Under the pieces are notes generated by a model. It was given only the letters and a program-made list of their open reading frames with translations, searched no databases and had not been told where the DNA came from. The position numbers were made by a program, and so were the translations under genes. DNA of 64,000 bases from CAZDKK01 sp964603725 (GTDB taxonomy: Bacteria > Eisenbacteria > RBG-16-71-46 > CAIMUX01 > WJJG01). Shown one piece after another: positions 18,048 to 26,347 of this stretch. How positions within the stretch are numbered: the stretch's first letter is position 1; each line of letters opens with the position of its first letter. The stretch is taken from positions 43,724-107,723 of the forward strand of contig CAZRWW010000008.1 of assembly GCA_964603725.1 (NCBI GenBank), in the 5' to 3' direction.

Positions 18048-20696
18048 CTACTCCTCGCCCCCCTTCGCCGTCCAATTGATCACCAGGTTCAGGTGCTCGC
18101 CCTTCTTCGATTCCGCCGGTGCCAGGACCAGAAAGCGTTGCCCATCCGGAGTGGCGGCGCCGTCCACGAGCCCCCGCACATCGTAGCGCGCGACCGGTGT
18201 CCCGACCTGAAAGGTGCCGCCCTCCGTCCGAATCTCCACCGAGGTCAACACGCCATCGAGGGTGATGTAGCCGATCCGGTCGATCTCCCGCGGCCAGGAG
18301 GGATACCAGCCGCCGGCGGTGGTGATCTGCCACTTACGACCCGGTCCGGGGAATGGGGTCGCGTAGATCTCGCTCTGACCCGACTCGTTGGACTGATAGA
18401 CGACCCACCGCCCGTCGGGGGAGAACGTGGCATAGCCCTCCTGGTGCGGGGTCTGAAGAAACGGGTAGGGCCGCCGCTCCCCGAGGAGCGGCAGGACCCA
18501 CACATCCGCGTTGCTGGTGTAGAGGACGAAGCGCCCGTCCGCTGACCAACTCGTCGCGAGCTTGTCACTCGCTGTCTCGAGAAGGAGTTGCTCGGGCTCG
18601 GAGCCGTGCAGTGACTTCTCGTAGAGGTCGAGGTGCCCTTTGTGCGCGCAGGAGAAGATCAGGTGTTGCCCATCGGGCGACCAGAGCGGACCCTCATCGG
18701 CGGTGGGATCGAAGGTGAACCGGGTCCGCACGCCGCTGGCGATTTCATAGATCCAGATGTCGGTCTTCCCGGAGCGTGGATCCCTGATCTCGAGCGCCAC
18801 CCGCCGCCCGTCCGGCGAGATCTGCGGGCTGGCGTAGTCGGCGCGATCACCGAGGGTGCCGAGCCGCTTGCCGGTCGGGTCCAGCCAGACCAGATTGCAG
18901 ACGTCGGTGGCATCGCCGGGCTGGTACGCCAGAATGCCGTTCTCCGACGCCGAGAAGATTCCCAGCGTCGCGGCCGAAAGGTATCGGAGGTTCTCGGCCA
19001 CGGGGACGGCGCTGCCCGCCAGACGGCAGCGGTGGGGATCGAAGCGGCGCGCCATCAGGGTGCCGCCCTGAGCGAAGAGCAGGTGGCCCGACGCATAGAT
19101 CACGTTGGATTCCGCCGGCATCAGCAGCCGGTCCTCGCCGCCGCGGAGCGATCCGATCCTGGCCACCGCGGGTTCGGACGGGTTGCTGCTCCAGACGAGG
19201 TAAAGGAATCTCCGCCCGTCGGGCAGGAAGCAGGGAAACCGGTGGGACCTCTCGCCGCGCAGCGTGTCCAGCGTGGTGACCGCCGTCGGGGTCCCCCCGG
19301 CCGCCGAGATCCGCAGGAGGCCGGCATTGAATGTCGCCGCGAACAGAATCGTGCCGTCCCGATTCCAGGTTCCTCCCTTGCCATTCTCCGCGTCGCAGAG
19401 GCTCTGCACGTGGCCCCCGGCGGCACCCGTCCTCTTGAGCTTCCGGTCGGCGAAGAAACCGATCGCGCGGCTGTCCGGGGACCAGAAGGGGTACGCCGCC
19501 CCCTCGGTGCCGGCCAGCGGCACGGCTTGATCCACTGCGAGGTCGCGGACCCAGAGCAGCGCGGGCTGGCCCTCGGCCCTGGCCGCGAAGACCAGCCGGT
19601 TTCCGTCGGGCGACACGCAGACCGGGCCAGGTGAGTTGGAGAGCGTGAAGAACTCGGTGTTCTCAGGCGCGGGCAGGACCGCACGCACCGCGCGGACCTC
19701 CCGGTGCGCGGCGCGGCGGTAAGCGAATCCCAGGCCGATGGCAGCTCCCAGGAACACCGCCGCCGTCAGCCATGCCAGCCGCTCGCGCCGCTTGCGCCGC
19801 GACGAGACCTGGGCGGGGATACCGGCCAGCGAGCCGCCCTCGGAGATCCACTTGAGATCCAGCAGCACGTCGTGCATCGACTGGCGCCGCTGGCCCGGGT
19901 CCTTCGCCAGACAGGTCCCGATCAGGCGCTCGAGCGCGGGCGGGATGCCCGGACGCAGTGACGAGGTCGATGGCGGTTCGCGCTCGAGGATCGCGGCGAT
20001 CACCCCGGCCTGGGTCTTGCCCTCGAACGCCTTCTGCCCCGTGGTCATCTCATGGAGCAGGGCGCCGAAGGCGAAGATGTCGCTACGCGCGTCCACCTCG
20101 CCGGCTTCGAGTTGCTCGGGGGCCATGTACTGCAGCGTACCGACGATGGTGCCCCGGGCGGTGAGCGGACTGGTGATGGTGGGGGCGGCCGTGGCCCCGG
20201 TAGCTTCGGCCGGGGAAGGCAGGTGTTTCGCCAGGCCGAAGTCGAGGAGCTTGGCGCCCGACCTGGTCAGCACGACGTTGCTGGGCTTCAGGTCGCGGTG
20301 GATCAGACCCTGGCGATGGGCGGCGTCGAGCGCGCCAGCGATCTCGAGCGCGTGGCGCAGCAGGTCTTCGAGCGGCAGCGGGCCCCTGCGCAGCCTGGCG
20401 CCCAGCGTCTCGCCCTCGAGGTACTCCATCACGAGGTAGGCGGAGCCCTCGTGTTGCCCAACGTCATACAGGGCGCAGATGTGGGGGTGGGAAAGGCTCG
20501 AGACAATGCGCGCCTCACGCTCGATGCGCTGGTGAAGCTCGGGTTCCGAGGAGAGCAGAGACGGCAGGACCTTGATCGCCACCACGCGGTCCAGGCGCGT
20601 GTCGCGGGCACGGTAGACCTGCCCCATGCCCCCCGCACCGATCGGGGCCTGGATCTCGTAAGGTCCCAGACGCGCACCGGCAGCAAAGCTATTCAC
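18048..20696 (-). CDS. Membrane Ser/Thr protein kinase with extracytoplasmic PD40 beta-propeller
   Basis: 882 residues. The Hanks-type kinase domain (11-280) is complete: glycine loop GAGGMGQVY (20-28), Lys42, HRDLKPSN (133-140) with Asp135, DFG (152-154) and APE in YMAPEQL. Arg-rich residues 299-306 lead into a single membrane helix (about 307-326). The rest is a TolB/PD40-type propeller with repeated SPDG(R/N)R and WSPDS/WSADG strands, presumably sensing a periplasmic ligand. The start is GTG at 20696 with only a distant AGGGG, so translation initiation is weakly supported; the next residues AAGARLGPYEI match the usual start of this family. Substrates are unknown. Confidence 0.88.
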   Translation of the reverse strand: MNSFAAGARLGPYEIQAPIGAGGMGQVYRARDTRLDRVVAIKVLPSLLSSEPELHQRIEREARIVSSLSHPHICALYDVGQHEGSAYLVMEYLEGETLGARLRRGPLPLEDLLRHALEIAGALDAAHRQGLIHRDLKPSNVVLTRSGAKLLDFGLAKHLPSPAEATGATAAPTITSPLTARGTIVGTLQYMAPEQLEAGEVDARSDIFAFGALLHEMTTGQKAFEGKTQAGVIAAILEREPPSTSSLRPGIPPALERLIGTCLAKDPGQRRQSMHDVLLDLKWISEGGSLAGIPAQVSSRRKRRERLAWLTAAVFLGAAIGLGFAYRRAAHREVRAVRAVLPAPENTEFFTLSNSPGPVCVSPDGNRLVFAARAEGQPALLWVRDLAVDQAVPLAGTEGAAYPFWSPDSRAIGFFADRKLKRTGAAGGHVQSLCDAENGKGGTWNRDGTILFAATFNAGLLRISAAGGTPTAVTTLDTLRGERSHRFPCFLPDGRRFLYLVWSSNPSEPAVARIGSLRGGEDRLLMPAESNVIYASGHLLFAQGGTLMARRFDPHRCRLAGSAVPVAENLRYLSAATLGIFSASENGILAYQPGDATDVCNLVWLDPTGKRLGTLGDRADYASPQISPDGRRVALEIRDPRSGKTDIWIYEIASGVRTRFTFDPTADEGPLWSPDGQHLIFSCAHKGHLDLYEKSLHGSEPEQLLLETASDKLATSWSADGRFVLYTSNADVWVLPLLGERRPYPFLQTPHQEGYATFSPDGRWVVYQSNESGQSEIYATPFPGPGRKWQITTAGGWYPSWPREIDRIGYITLDGVLTSVEIRTEGGTFQVGTPVARYDVRGLVDGAATPDGQRFLVLAPAESKKGEHLNLVINWTAKGGEE

Positions 20697-21016
20697 AATT
20701 GCTAATGATCACACCCCTGCCTTGCTTATGCAAATCGGAATCGCGGCCGCGCGGCCACGGAATCAAGCTCGCGCGGAGGGCGCGGGCTCGGACCGCAGGG
20801 TCTCGAGGCGGTCCCGCGTCACGTGCTGGCCCACGTTCGCCGACGCGCCAACGCCGTGAGCCCGGTGGGCTCGCTGCTGGGCTCGCTGGTGGGCATCAGC
20901 CCTGGTTCAATCCGCTGGCCTGGTGGGCTCAACGTCGCCTCCGCCAGGAGGCGGAGAGGGCTTGTGACGACGCCGTGCTGCCGGGCGGAGTGCAGCCCTC
21001 GGCCCATGCTCGCGTG
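20697..21016. other. Region between kinase start and beta-helix gene end
   Basis: 320 bases. It should hold the kinase promoter near 20700-20760 (AT-richer stretch around 20695-20735), and its right part is occupied by the BlaR1/M56 relic on the plus strand. No intact gene. Confidence 0.4.
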
Positions 21017-21050
21017 CTACCGGCGCAGTCGTGCAAGCACCCCGGCCAGG
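20805..21050 (+). pseudogene. BlaR1-type M56 metallopeptidase relic, frameshifted
   Basis: Two plus-strand frames together spell part of a BlaR1/MecR1-type membrane peptidase. The first, ending near 20905, reads LEAVPRHVLAHVRRRANAVS, aligning with the family segment ...A-V-L-A-H-E-L-A-H-V-R-R-x-D; the zinc motif HELAH has become H-V-L-A-H, losing the catalytic Glu. The second, after a frame change near 20900, reads WFNPLAWWAQRRLRQEAERA followed by CDDAVLPGGVQPSAHARVL, the very conserved block after the active site. No start, no flanking domains and a shift in frame mark it as dead. Its right end lies antisense to the 3' end of the beta-helix gene. Confidence 0.7.
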
Positions 21051-22078
21051 CGCGACCCACTGATGACGTCTCCCGGGCGCGCTGTCTGCGGACTTGCCGC
21101 GCGGGCAGGAAGGAAGAGCGCCTTGATTGCCCCCCAGGTGGTTTCCACCGCGGGCGTGGGGGCGCAGCCGACCGGGCAGGCCCCGATCAGTCCACACTCC
21201 GGATTTGGCGGCGAGAACGGTGCGCACGGCGAGTCTTCCCGCAGCGTGAGATCACCGGCCTTCGGATCGCAAAGGAGCGGGTCGGCCGAGATGTTGCCGT
21301 TGATGCCGTATTGATCGGCGATGCGCCCGGTCCAATCCCCGCCTTCGTTGCCGAATAGGTCGCAGCAGGTCAGGACCGGCGCCGCCCCGGTGCTGAAGCT
21401 CTCAATCGCCGAACCGCGCACCGAGAAGGCAATGATCGTGTTCTCGATCGAGGAGGCAATGGAGCCCCAGCCCGTATCGATGCACGCGCCGGCGACCAAG
21501 GTCTCATTGCCATAGAAGGTGCACTCGACCAGTGCAGCCGAGCCTCCTCACATGTCTATGCCACTGCCGCTGAAGAACGCGAAGTTTCCTGCGAACGCGC
21601 AGGCTGTGATTGTCGGACGAGCGGCCCCGCCATTGACCAGAAGGCCTCCTCCGTCGCCACCGACATTGTCAAGGAAGACGCAGCGGTCGATCCTCGGCTG
21701 GGACTGCAGCACGTGAACGCCGCCGCCATAGGAGCCGTACCCATTTCTGATGGTTATGCCCTCGAGCAGCGCTCCGGGGCCCACGTTGTCAAGGTAGATG
21801 CCAAAGTCCTGCCGCTCGGGGTCCAGGATGCAGGCGCGGGGGTCACCGCTCTGGGAGCGCAGCGTGATCTCCTTGCCCACCCAGAACACGCGCCGATTGC
21901 CCTCGCCGCGGAAGACCCCGTCGGTGAGCTCGATAGTGTCACCACCCGCAGCCGCATCGACTGCGGCCTGAATGGTGGGGAAGTCCCCGGTGCCGTCGGG
22001 GCGAACAACGTAGGTCTCGCCAACGGCGGGCAGCACCAGAACTGCCCACCATGCGCAGCTCATCACCGGAGTTCGCAT
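21017..22078 (-). pseudogene. Secreted right-handed beta-helix protein interrupted by an in-frame TGA
   Basis: ATG at 22078 with GGAGGTGAAT before it, a short signal peptide (MRTPVMSCAWWAVLVLPAVG) and then the typical opening of parallel beta-helix proteins: YVVRPDGTGDFPTIQAAVDA, AAGGDTIEL, and rungs such as GGVHVLQSQPRIDRCVF. At 21548-21550 a TGA follows GSGIDM; the same frame continues at once with GGSAALVECTFYGN and runs to 21017. Without the TGA the protein would have 353 residues. Near the end VETTWGAIKALF is the tag shared with two other secreted proteins, but here about 30 extra residues follow. Either a nonsense mutation, a sequencing error, or a recently dying gene; neighbours support decay. 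Confidence 0.75.
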
Positions 22079-22647
22079 ATTCACCTCCACGAGCCGTTGC
22101 GCTGGCTGGCTGGCCGTCCCGACTACCTCATCTGGAGTGCGCCCAGTCATCGGATCGCGTCTCCACTGAATCACAGCCGCATCGAGCACTGCCCCCGCTC
22201 CTCCATTGTCGCCCTGCCGGTGACTTGCTCACAAGAGCAAAGGGCCCGGGTGGCAGGGCGTGGGCGCGCTGAGGCCACGGTCGCTTGAACGCGAGGACAG
22301 GCTGGGTGGCTCGGCGCCTCAGGGTCGGGCCGCTGCCCGCTCGCAGTGATGGTGCCAGCCGCCGAGGTGCGCGTTCTCGCAGGGGGAAGCGTGGCGCCTC
22401 GTCCCCGGGGAATGCCTCGACAACCTGCAAAGCCGATCACTGCGCCGCGGGGTTGACAGTGACGTTGAAGTGAGGGCATGCCGTCGTTGGCGGGAGAGGA
22501 TGAGGAGGGCTAGGAGGATCCGGTTCCTCACCGTCGGAACGGCGAAGAAATCGACCGCGACGCCGCCCGGGCTCCTCAGACCTGCTCGGGTTCGTCCAGT
22601 ACTCGCGGAACCTCCTCTGCCGCGTGGCGATGAAGATCGCGCGGACC
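22079..22647. other. Intergenic region, no gene supported
   Basis: 569 bases between the beta-helix gene start and the sulfatase-like gene end. A minus-strand GTG frame from 22531 begins with a hydrophobic stretch but has no ribosome site and ends within 70 codons. The rest is Arg/Pro-rich shadow. It may be the remains of another secreted-protein gene, but I cannot show it. Confidence 0.35.
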
Positions 22648-24207
22648 CTAGCGGGGCTTCTCCGCGGCCGGTGTCGATTCCGCCGGCGCGCCCGCGGAGG
22701 GCACGTTCGCGGAGCCGAGATAGCCCAGCGACCGAAGCACGTCTTCCTGCTCCGGCGTCAGCCGGGCCCGGAGCGGTTCCGCACGACCCGGCGGCTGTCG
22801 CGCGGTGACGATGCGTTCGAGACGGTCGGCGAGGTCCGCGCCGCGCTGCGGGTCCTGGGCCAGTCGGTCGTGCAACTCGCCGGGGTCGGTTCCCAGGTCA
22901 TAGAGCGCGTTCCTACCGTCGGAGGACCAGATGAACTTGAGCGTTCCGGCCCGAATCGCCCGCAGACTCCGGTGAAAGGGCGTGGGGTCGAAGGCCGGGT
23001 TCACCTTGCGGGCCTCCTCGTACGGGGGAAGAGGCGGCGTGGGAAACTCGGCGATGCGCGTGCGATCCTCCACGGGCGCGAGCAGGCTGATCGAAAGGCT
23101 CTGGGGACGCCGGGCGACATCGATCCCCGCCAATTCCAGCAGCGTTGGGTAAAGATCGAGGTTCATCACCGGGCGGGACTCCCGTCCCCGCTTGACCGCC
23201 GGCGGATAGTGAAGCACGAGCGGCACCCGCAGCAACGGCTCGGCCAGCGAGTACTGGTGGTCGAGCATGTGGTGCTCGCCCAGAAGCTCTCCGTGATCCG
23301 AGCAGAGAATGACGATCGTGTTCTGCAGCGCTCCGCTCTTCTCCAGCCGCGTCAGCAGGGTCTGGACGATGTCGTCCATTTCGCGGAGCGAGGCGTCGTA
23401 GGTCCCGCGGATGACTTCCAGCTCCTCGGCCGAGAAGTCCTGCAACCGGAATGTGTAGCGCCAGATTGCCGCGGGTGTGAGATTCATCGCATACGAGCGG
23501 TGCACGTCGGCCGGAGCGAGCATCGCGCTTCGATAGCGCGCAGGCGTGATGATCGGCGCATGCGCCTCCATGAAGTTGAGGAAAGCGAAGTAGGGACGGC
23601 TTCGGTCCCGGTGTTCGAGCCAGTTGCACAGCACTTCCTCGCCCAGGATCCCGCAGGGGCTGAGGGCCCACGGGGGGATGCCCTCTTGCCGGAGGAGCTG
23701 AGAGAGCTGTGGGTTCCGGTACGTCATGGGGATCTTCTGCTCGATGATCTCAGCCGCGCGGGATCGCCAACGCGCTTCCCACGGCACCGCGACCGAGTCG
23801 AAGCCCTGACCGAAGCCGGTCTCGCGGGTGATGAACGGATTCTCCGAGTAGAGATAAGTCTGGTAGCCGTGGAGGCGGAAGATCTCCGGCAGGGTTTCGA
23901 GGCTCTCCGGCAACAGGCAGTAGGTGTTGTCGGCGCCGTGTTCCAAGGCCAGCCTATCGGTGAACATGGACGCGTGCGCCGGGACAGTCGTGCTGGCGAT
24001 GGAGAGGCAGTTGTCGTAGATGCGAGCCTGTCGCGCCCACCGGTCGACGAACGGAGTGGTGGAACGCGGATTCCCATAGAGGCCGAGGCGGTCGGCCCGC
24101 ACCGTATCCCAGAGGATCCAGAGAACATTGGGCGGATTGCGCTCGGTCTGCGTCCCGCATCCGGCGATCAGTCCCAGGAGCGTCAACGCCAAGCTCACTC
24201 GCCGCAT
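22648..24207 (-). CDS. Sulfatase-like lipoprotein of the alkaline-phosphatase superfamily
   Basis: 519 residues with a lipoprotein signal (lipobox L-I-A-G-C17). The sulfatase fold is clear: N-V-L-W-I-L-W-D34 near the N-terminus (metal ligand), D-x-x-F-x-N-like HAPIITP, and LCSDHGELLGEH for the second metal site. The position normally occupied by C/S-x-P-x-R, whose Cys/Ser becomes formylglycine, reads T74-V-P-A-H78. Thr in this place is used directly as nucleophile in phospho-transferring relatives, so this is probably not a formylglycine sulfatase. GGAGGG precedes the ATG at 24207. Located in the periplasm or on the outer membrane; the substrate (sulfo- or phospho-ester) cannot be told. Confidence 0.82.
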   Translation of the reverse strand: MRRVSLALTLLGLIAGCGTQTERNPPNVLWILWDTVRADRLGLYGNPRSTTPFVDRWARQARIYDNCLSIASTTVPAHASMFTDRLALEHGADNTYCLLPESLETLPEIFRLHGYQTYLYSENPFITRETGFGQGFDSVAVPWEARWRSRAAEIIEQKIPMTYRNPQLSQLLRQEGIPPWALSPCGILGEEVLCNWLEHRDRSRPYFAFLNFMEAHAPIITPARYRSAMLAPADVHRSYAMNLTPAAIWRYTFRLQDFSAEELEVIRGTYDASLREMDDIVQTLLTRLEKSGALQNTIVILCSDHGELLGEHHMLDHQYSLAEPLLRVPLVLHYPPAVKRGRESRPVMNLDLYPTLLELAGIDVARRPQSLSISLLAPVEDRTRIAEFPTPPLPPYEEARKVNPAFDPTPFHRSLRAIRAGTLKFIWSSDGRNALYDLGTDPGELHDRLAQDPQRGADLADRLERIVTARQPPGRAEPLRARLTPEQEDVLRSLGYLGSANVPSAGAPAESTPAAEKPR

Positions 24208-24399
24208 TCGGGCTCCCTCCTACGGCTTCTGGACCCCATTGCGCCGGTGAGGCTACGGGGGATGCGGGGCCTTGTCCAGAGACGACGGCGCCCGGCGAAT
24301 CCGCGCGCCTGACCCTTCCGCACAGCCCGTCTGCCGATGTCCGCGGCGGGAGCGCCGAGATCGTTCGCGATCCCGCCACGCCGCGCCCTGGGGCAGAGC

Positions 24400-25056
24400 C
24401 TACAGGATCTCCTCCAGCGTCGTGCGCCCCCCCGCGTAGGTGGCCATGCGCGTACTGGCTTCTCGCAGCTCCGTGCGCAGGCGGCGCAGATCGTAGGATA
24501 CGGGCGCGAAGATGACAAAAGTGCAACGCGTGGTCGTCTCCCGAATGCGCGTGCGGAACGAGTCCGACGACGGATTGCCGAAGGGCCCTTCCCGATCGGC
24601 CAGCGTCCAGCGCCCGGCCACGTTCACATGATCCTTGCCCAACCCCTGGTAGCCCTCGCCGGGCCGGCCCTGGCGCAAGTCCGCTGGCCACTGCACGGCG
24701 TCAGTGTCGTAGAGACCGATCGAGAGTGCGAAGTCGATCGAGCAGAGGTTGCACGTGTCCACCACCCGGTTGATCCGATAGAGCCCCTTGCCGAGGATCA
24801 CGCGCCGGATCAGCGCCTCGGACGACGGGCGGGTCTTGGTGGGATCGAGACCGATCGCGCGGTAGAGCTGGCGCGTGGGGCCGAAGAGCTCGACGGCCTG
24901 AGCGGGCTCGGCGAACGTCGCGCGCACCCGCTCGCACAGCGCCGGCAGGTCGCGCTCGAGCTCGGGGCTCGTGCCCGTGGCGGTGATGCCTTCGGCCTGG
25001 AAGACACCCAGGTGGATTTTCCCGGCCAGGCCTGGGTCGATCGTGATGATGGGCAT
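24400..25056 (-). CDS. Stand-alone B3/B4 tRNA-binding-domain protein
   Basis: 218 residues. The pattern FGPTRQLYRAIGLDPTKTRP then SEALIRRVILGKGLYRINRV, VDTCNLCSI and SIGLYD is that of free-standing proteins with the B3/B4 domain of phenylalanyl-tRNA synthetase beta, where it edits mischarged tRNA. This suggests a trans-editing-like or amino-acid-handling function, which is inference. AAGGAGG lies seven bases upstream of the ATG at 25056. It is 65 bases downstream of the rhodanese-methyltransferase gene on the same strand, likely one transcript. Confidence 0.8.
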   Translation of the reverse strand: MPIITIDPGLAGKIHLGVFQAEGITATGTSPELERDLPALCERVRATFAEPAQAVELFGPTRQLYRAIGLDPTKTRPSSEALIRRVILGKGLYRINRVVDTCNLCSIDFALSIGLYDTDAVQWPADLRQGRPGEGYQGLGKDHVNVAGRWTLADREGPFGNPSSDSFRTRIRETTTRCTFVIFAPVSYDLRRLRTELREASTRMATYAGGRTTLEEIL

Positions 25057-25121
25057 CGTCGTGCCTCCTTCTGTGACCGGTCAGAGACGGCGTACGTGAA
25101 AGGGGCTCGCTCCGAGCCCGG

Positions 25122-26264
25122 TCAGGCCTCCGCCGCTTGCCCGGCCTCCCATCCCGGTGCGACTCCCTTGCGCGCGACCATCCGTGTCAGCGTGGTTCCA
25201 GGCATCTCCGCGCCCTCGACGTACTCGAGGACGCTCCATGACACGCCGCCGATCGGCGGACCGGCGGTTTTCCAGGATTCCACCACGCGCAGCGCCTCCT
25301 GCGGCGCGAGGATCCAGCGGTCGCGGCGCGGGCCGTTCCCCATTGCGGCGACGGGCCCCGCGAACGTCTCCAGGATGAGGTGCCCGCCTGGGCGCAGGGC
25401 CGCGGCGGCCCAGGCAAGGAGCGCTCGTTCGAGGAAGCGCACCATGAGGATCAGATCGAATCCGCCGTCCGCAGGGGGAAGCTCGCGGCGGAGGTCCAGG
25501 GCGAGCGTGCGAATCGCCAGCCCATGTTGGCGCGCCAGCGCTGCGGCCCGCTCGAGCGCGTCGGGCAGACGATCGACGGCGGCGACGTCGTGACCGGCCG
25601 CGGCGAGATACACGGCGTCGCGCCCGGTGCCGCACCCCAGGTCGAGCGCGCGCCCCGGCGGCAGGCGCCCCGCCCAGGCGCGCACAGCGGGGGACGGTTC
25701 CCACAGAACCCGCCGGGGCGGACCGGTCTCCCACGGGCCGGGCCAGGAGTCGGCCGCGTCGGCGACCGCAGCGGGTGCGGCGGATCTTGGTGCGGCCCCC
25801 GCGGACGTGGCCCCCGCGGGTGTGGCGCCGGGGGGGGGGAGAGCGCCAAAGGCCGGGAGAGCGCCAACGCGGGTGAGGGCGCCGGCCGCGTGGCGCGCCT
25901 CCTGCGCGCCGGTGGCCACGATCAGCAGCCGCCCGCGGGCGCGCGGCAGCTCGTGGGCGCGCTCGCGCAGCTCCGCGGCGGGGATCGAGGCCGCGTCGGG
26001 GATGTGCCTGGCCGCGAACGCTTCCGCCGGGCGCACGTCGAGCAGGTGCAGGTCGTACGTGTCCCACAGCCGGGCAGACCCGTCACGGAGCGGGGCCGGG
26101 CCCTGGGAAGGCGCGGGGCAAGGCGCTGGGCAAGACCCGGCGCCAGGCGCGGGCCCGCCCAGCGCGCGCTCGAGCGTGGATGCGCGCCACAGCGCGGCGA
26201 GATCCGCCATGCTCAGCTCGCGCGGAACGGCGGCCTGCCCTTCGCCCACGAATGACACTGCCAT
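25122..26264 (-). CDS. Rhodanese-like domain fused to SAM-dependent methyltransferase
   Basis: 380 residues. The N-terminal half carries a rhodanese-like fold: LLDVRPAEAFAARHIPDAAS, but the loop that should hold the catalytic Cys reads LLIVATGAQEARHAA, without cysteine. After an Ala/Gly/Pro-rich linker (about 165-200) comes a class I methyltransferase with motif I ALDLGCGTGRDAVYLA and acidic post-I VAAVD; LRPGGHLILETF is motif III-like. The TehB/thiopurine-like group is the nearest by eye; the substrate is unknown. I prefer ATG 26264 (AGGGAG just upstream) although the frame extends to 26375 through 15-bp repeats. Confidence 0.75.
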   Translation of the reverse strand: MAVSFVGEGQAAVPRELSMADLAALWRASTLERALGGPAPGAGSCPAPCPAPSQGPAPLRDGSARLWDTYDLHLLDVRPAEAFAARHIPDAASIPAAELRERAHELPRARGRLLIVATGAQEARHAAGALTRVGALPAFGALPPPGATPAGATSAGAAPRSAAPAAVADAADSWPGPWETGPPRRVLWEPSPAVRAWAGRLPPGRALDLGCGTGRDAVYLAAAGHDVAAVDRLPDALERAAALARQHGLAIRTLALDLRRELPPADGGFDLILMVRFLERALLAWAAAALRPGGHLILETFAGPVAAMGNGPRRDRWILAPQEALRVVESWKTAGPPIGGVSWSVLEYVEGAEMPGTTLTRMVARKGVAPGWEAGQAAEA

Positions 26265-26282
26265 CGCTCCCTGGCCACGCGA

Positions 26283-26327
26283 CCGGCGGCCGAGCACCCG
26301 GCGGCCGAGCACCCGGCGGCCGAGCGC
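26283..26327. repeat. 15-bp tandem repeat, three copies
   Basis: The unit ccggcggccgagcac is repeated at 26283 and 26298 exactly and at 26313 with one change. It sits between the methyltransferase start and the hydrolase stop, in the open 5' extension of the methyltransferase frame. Confidence 0.9.
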
Positions 26328-26347
26328 GCCGCCGCTCCGGCGTGGCT

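Noticed and set aside
21548..21550. TGA as selenocysteine or recoded sense codon
   Set aside because: No selenoprotein family match, no hairpin seen after it, and many other genes here end in TGA.
22319..22531. Short minus-strand frame with hydrophobic N-terminus
   Set aside because: GTG start without ribosome site, no continuation beyond 70 codons, Arg-rich remainder.
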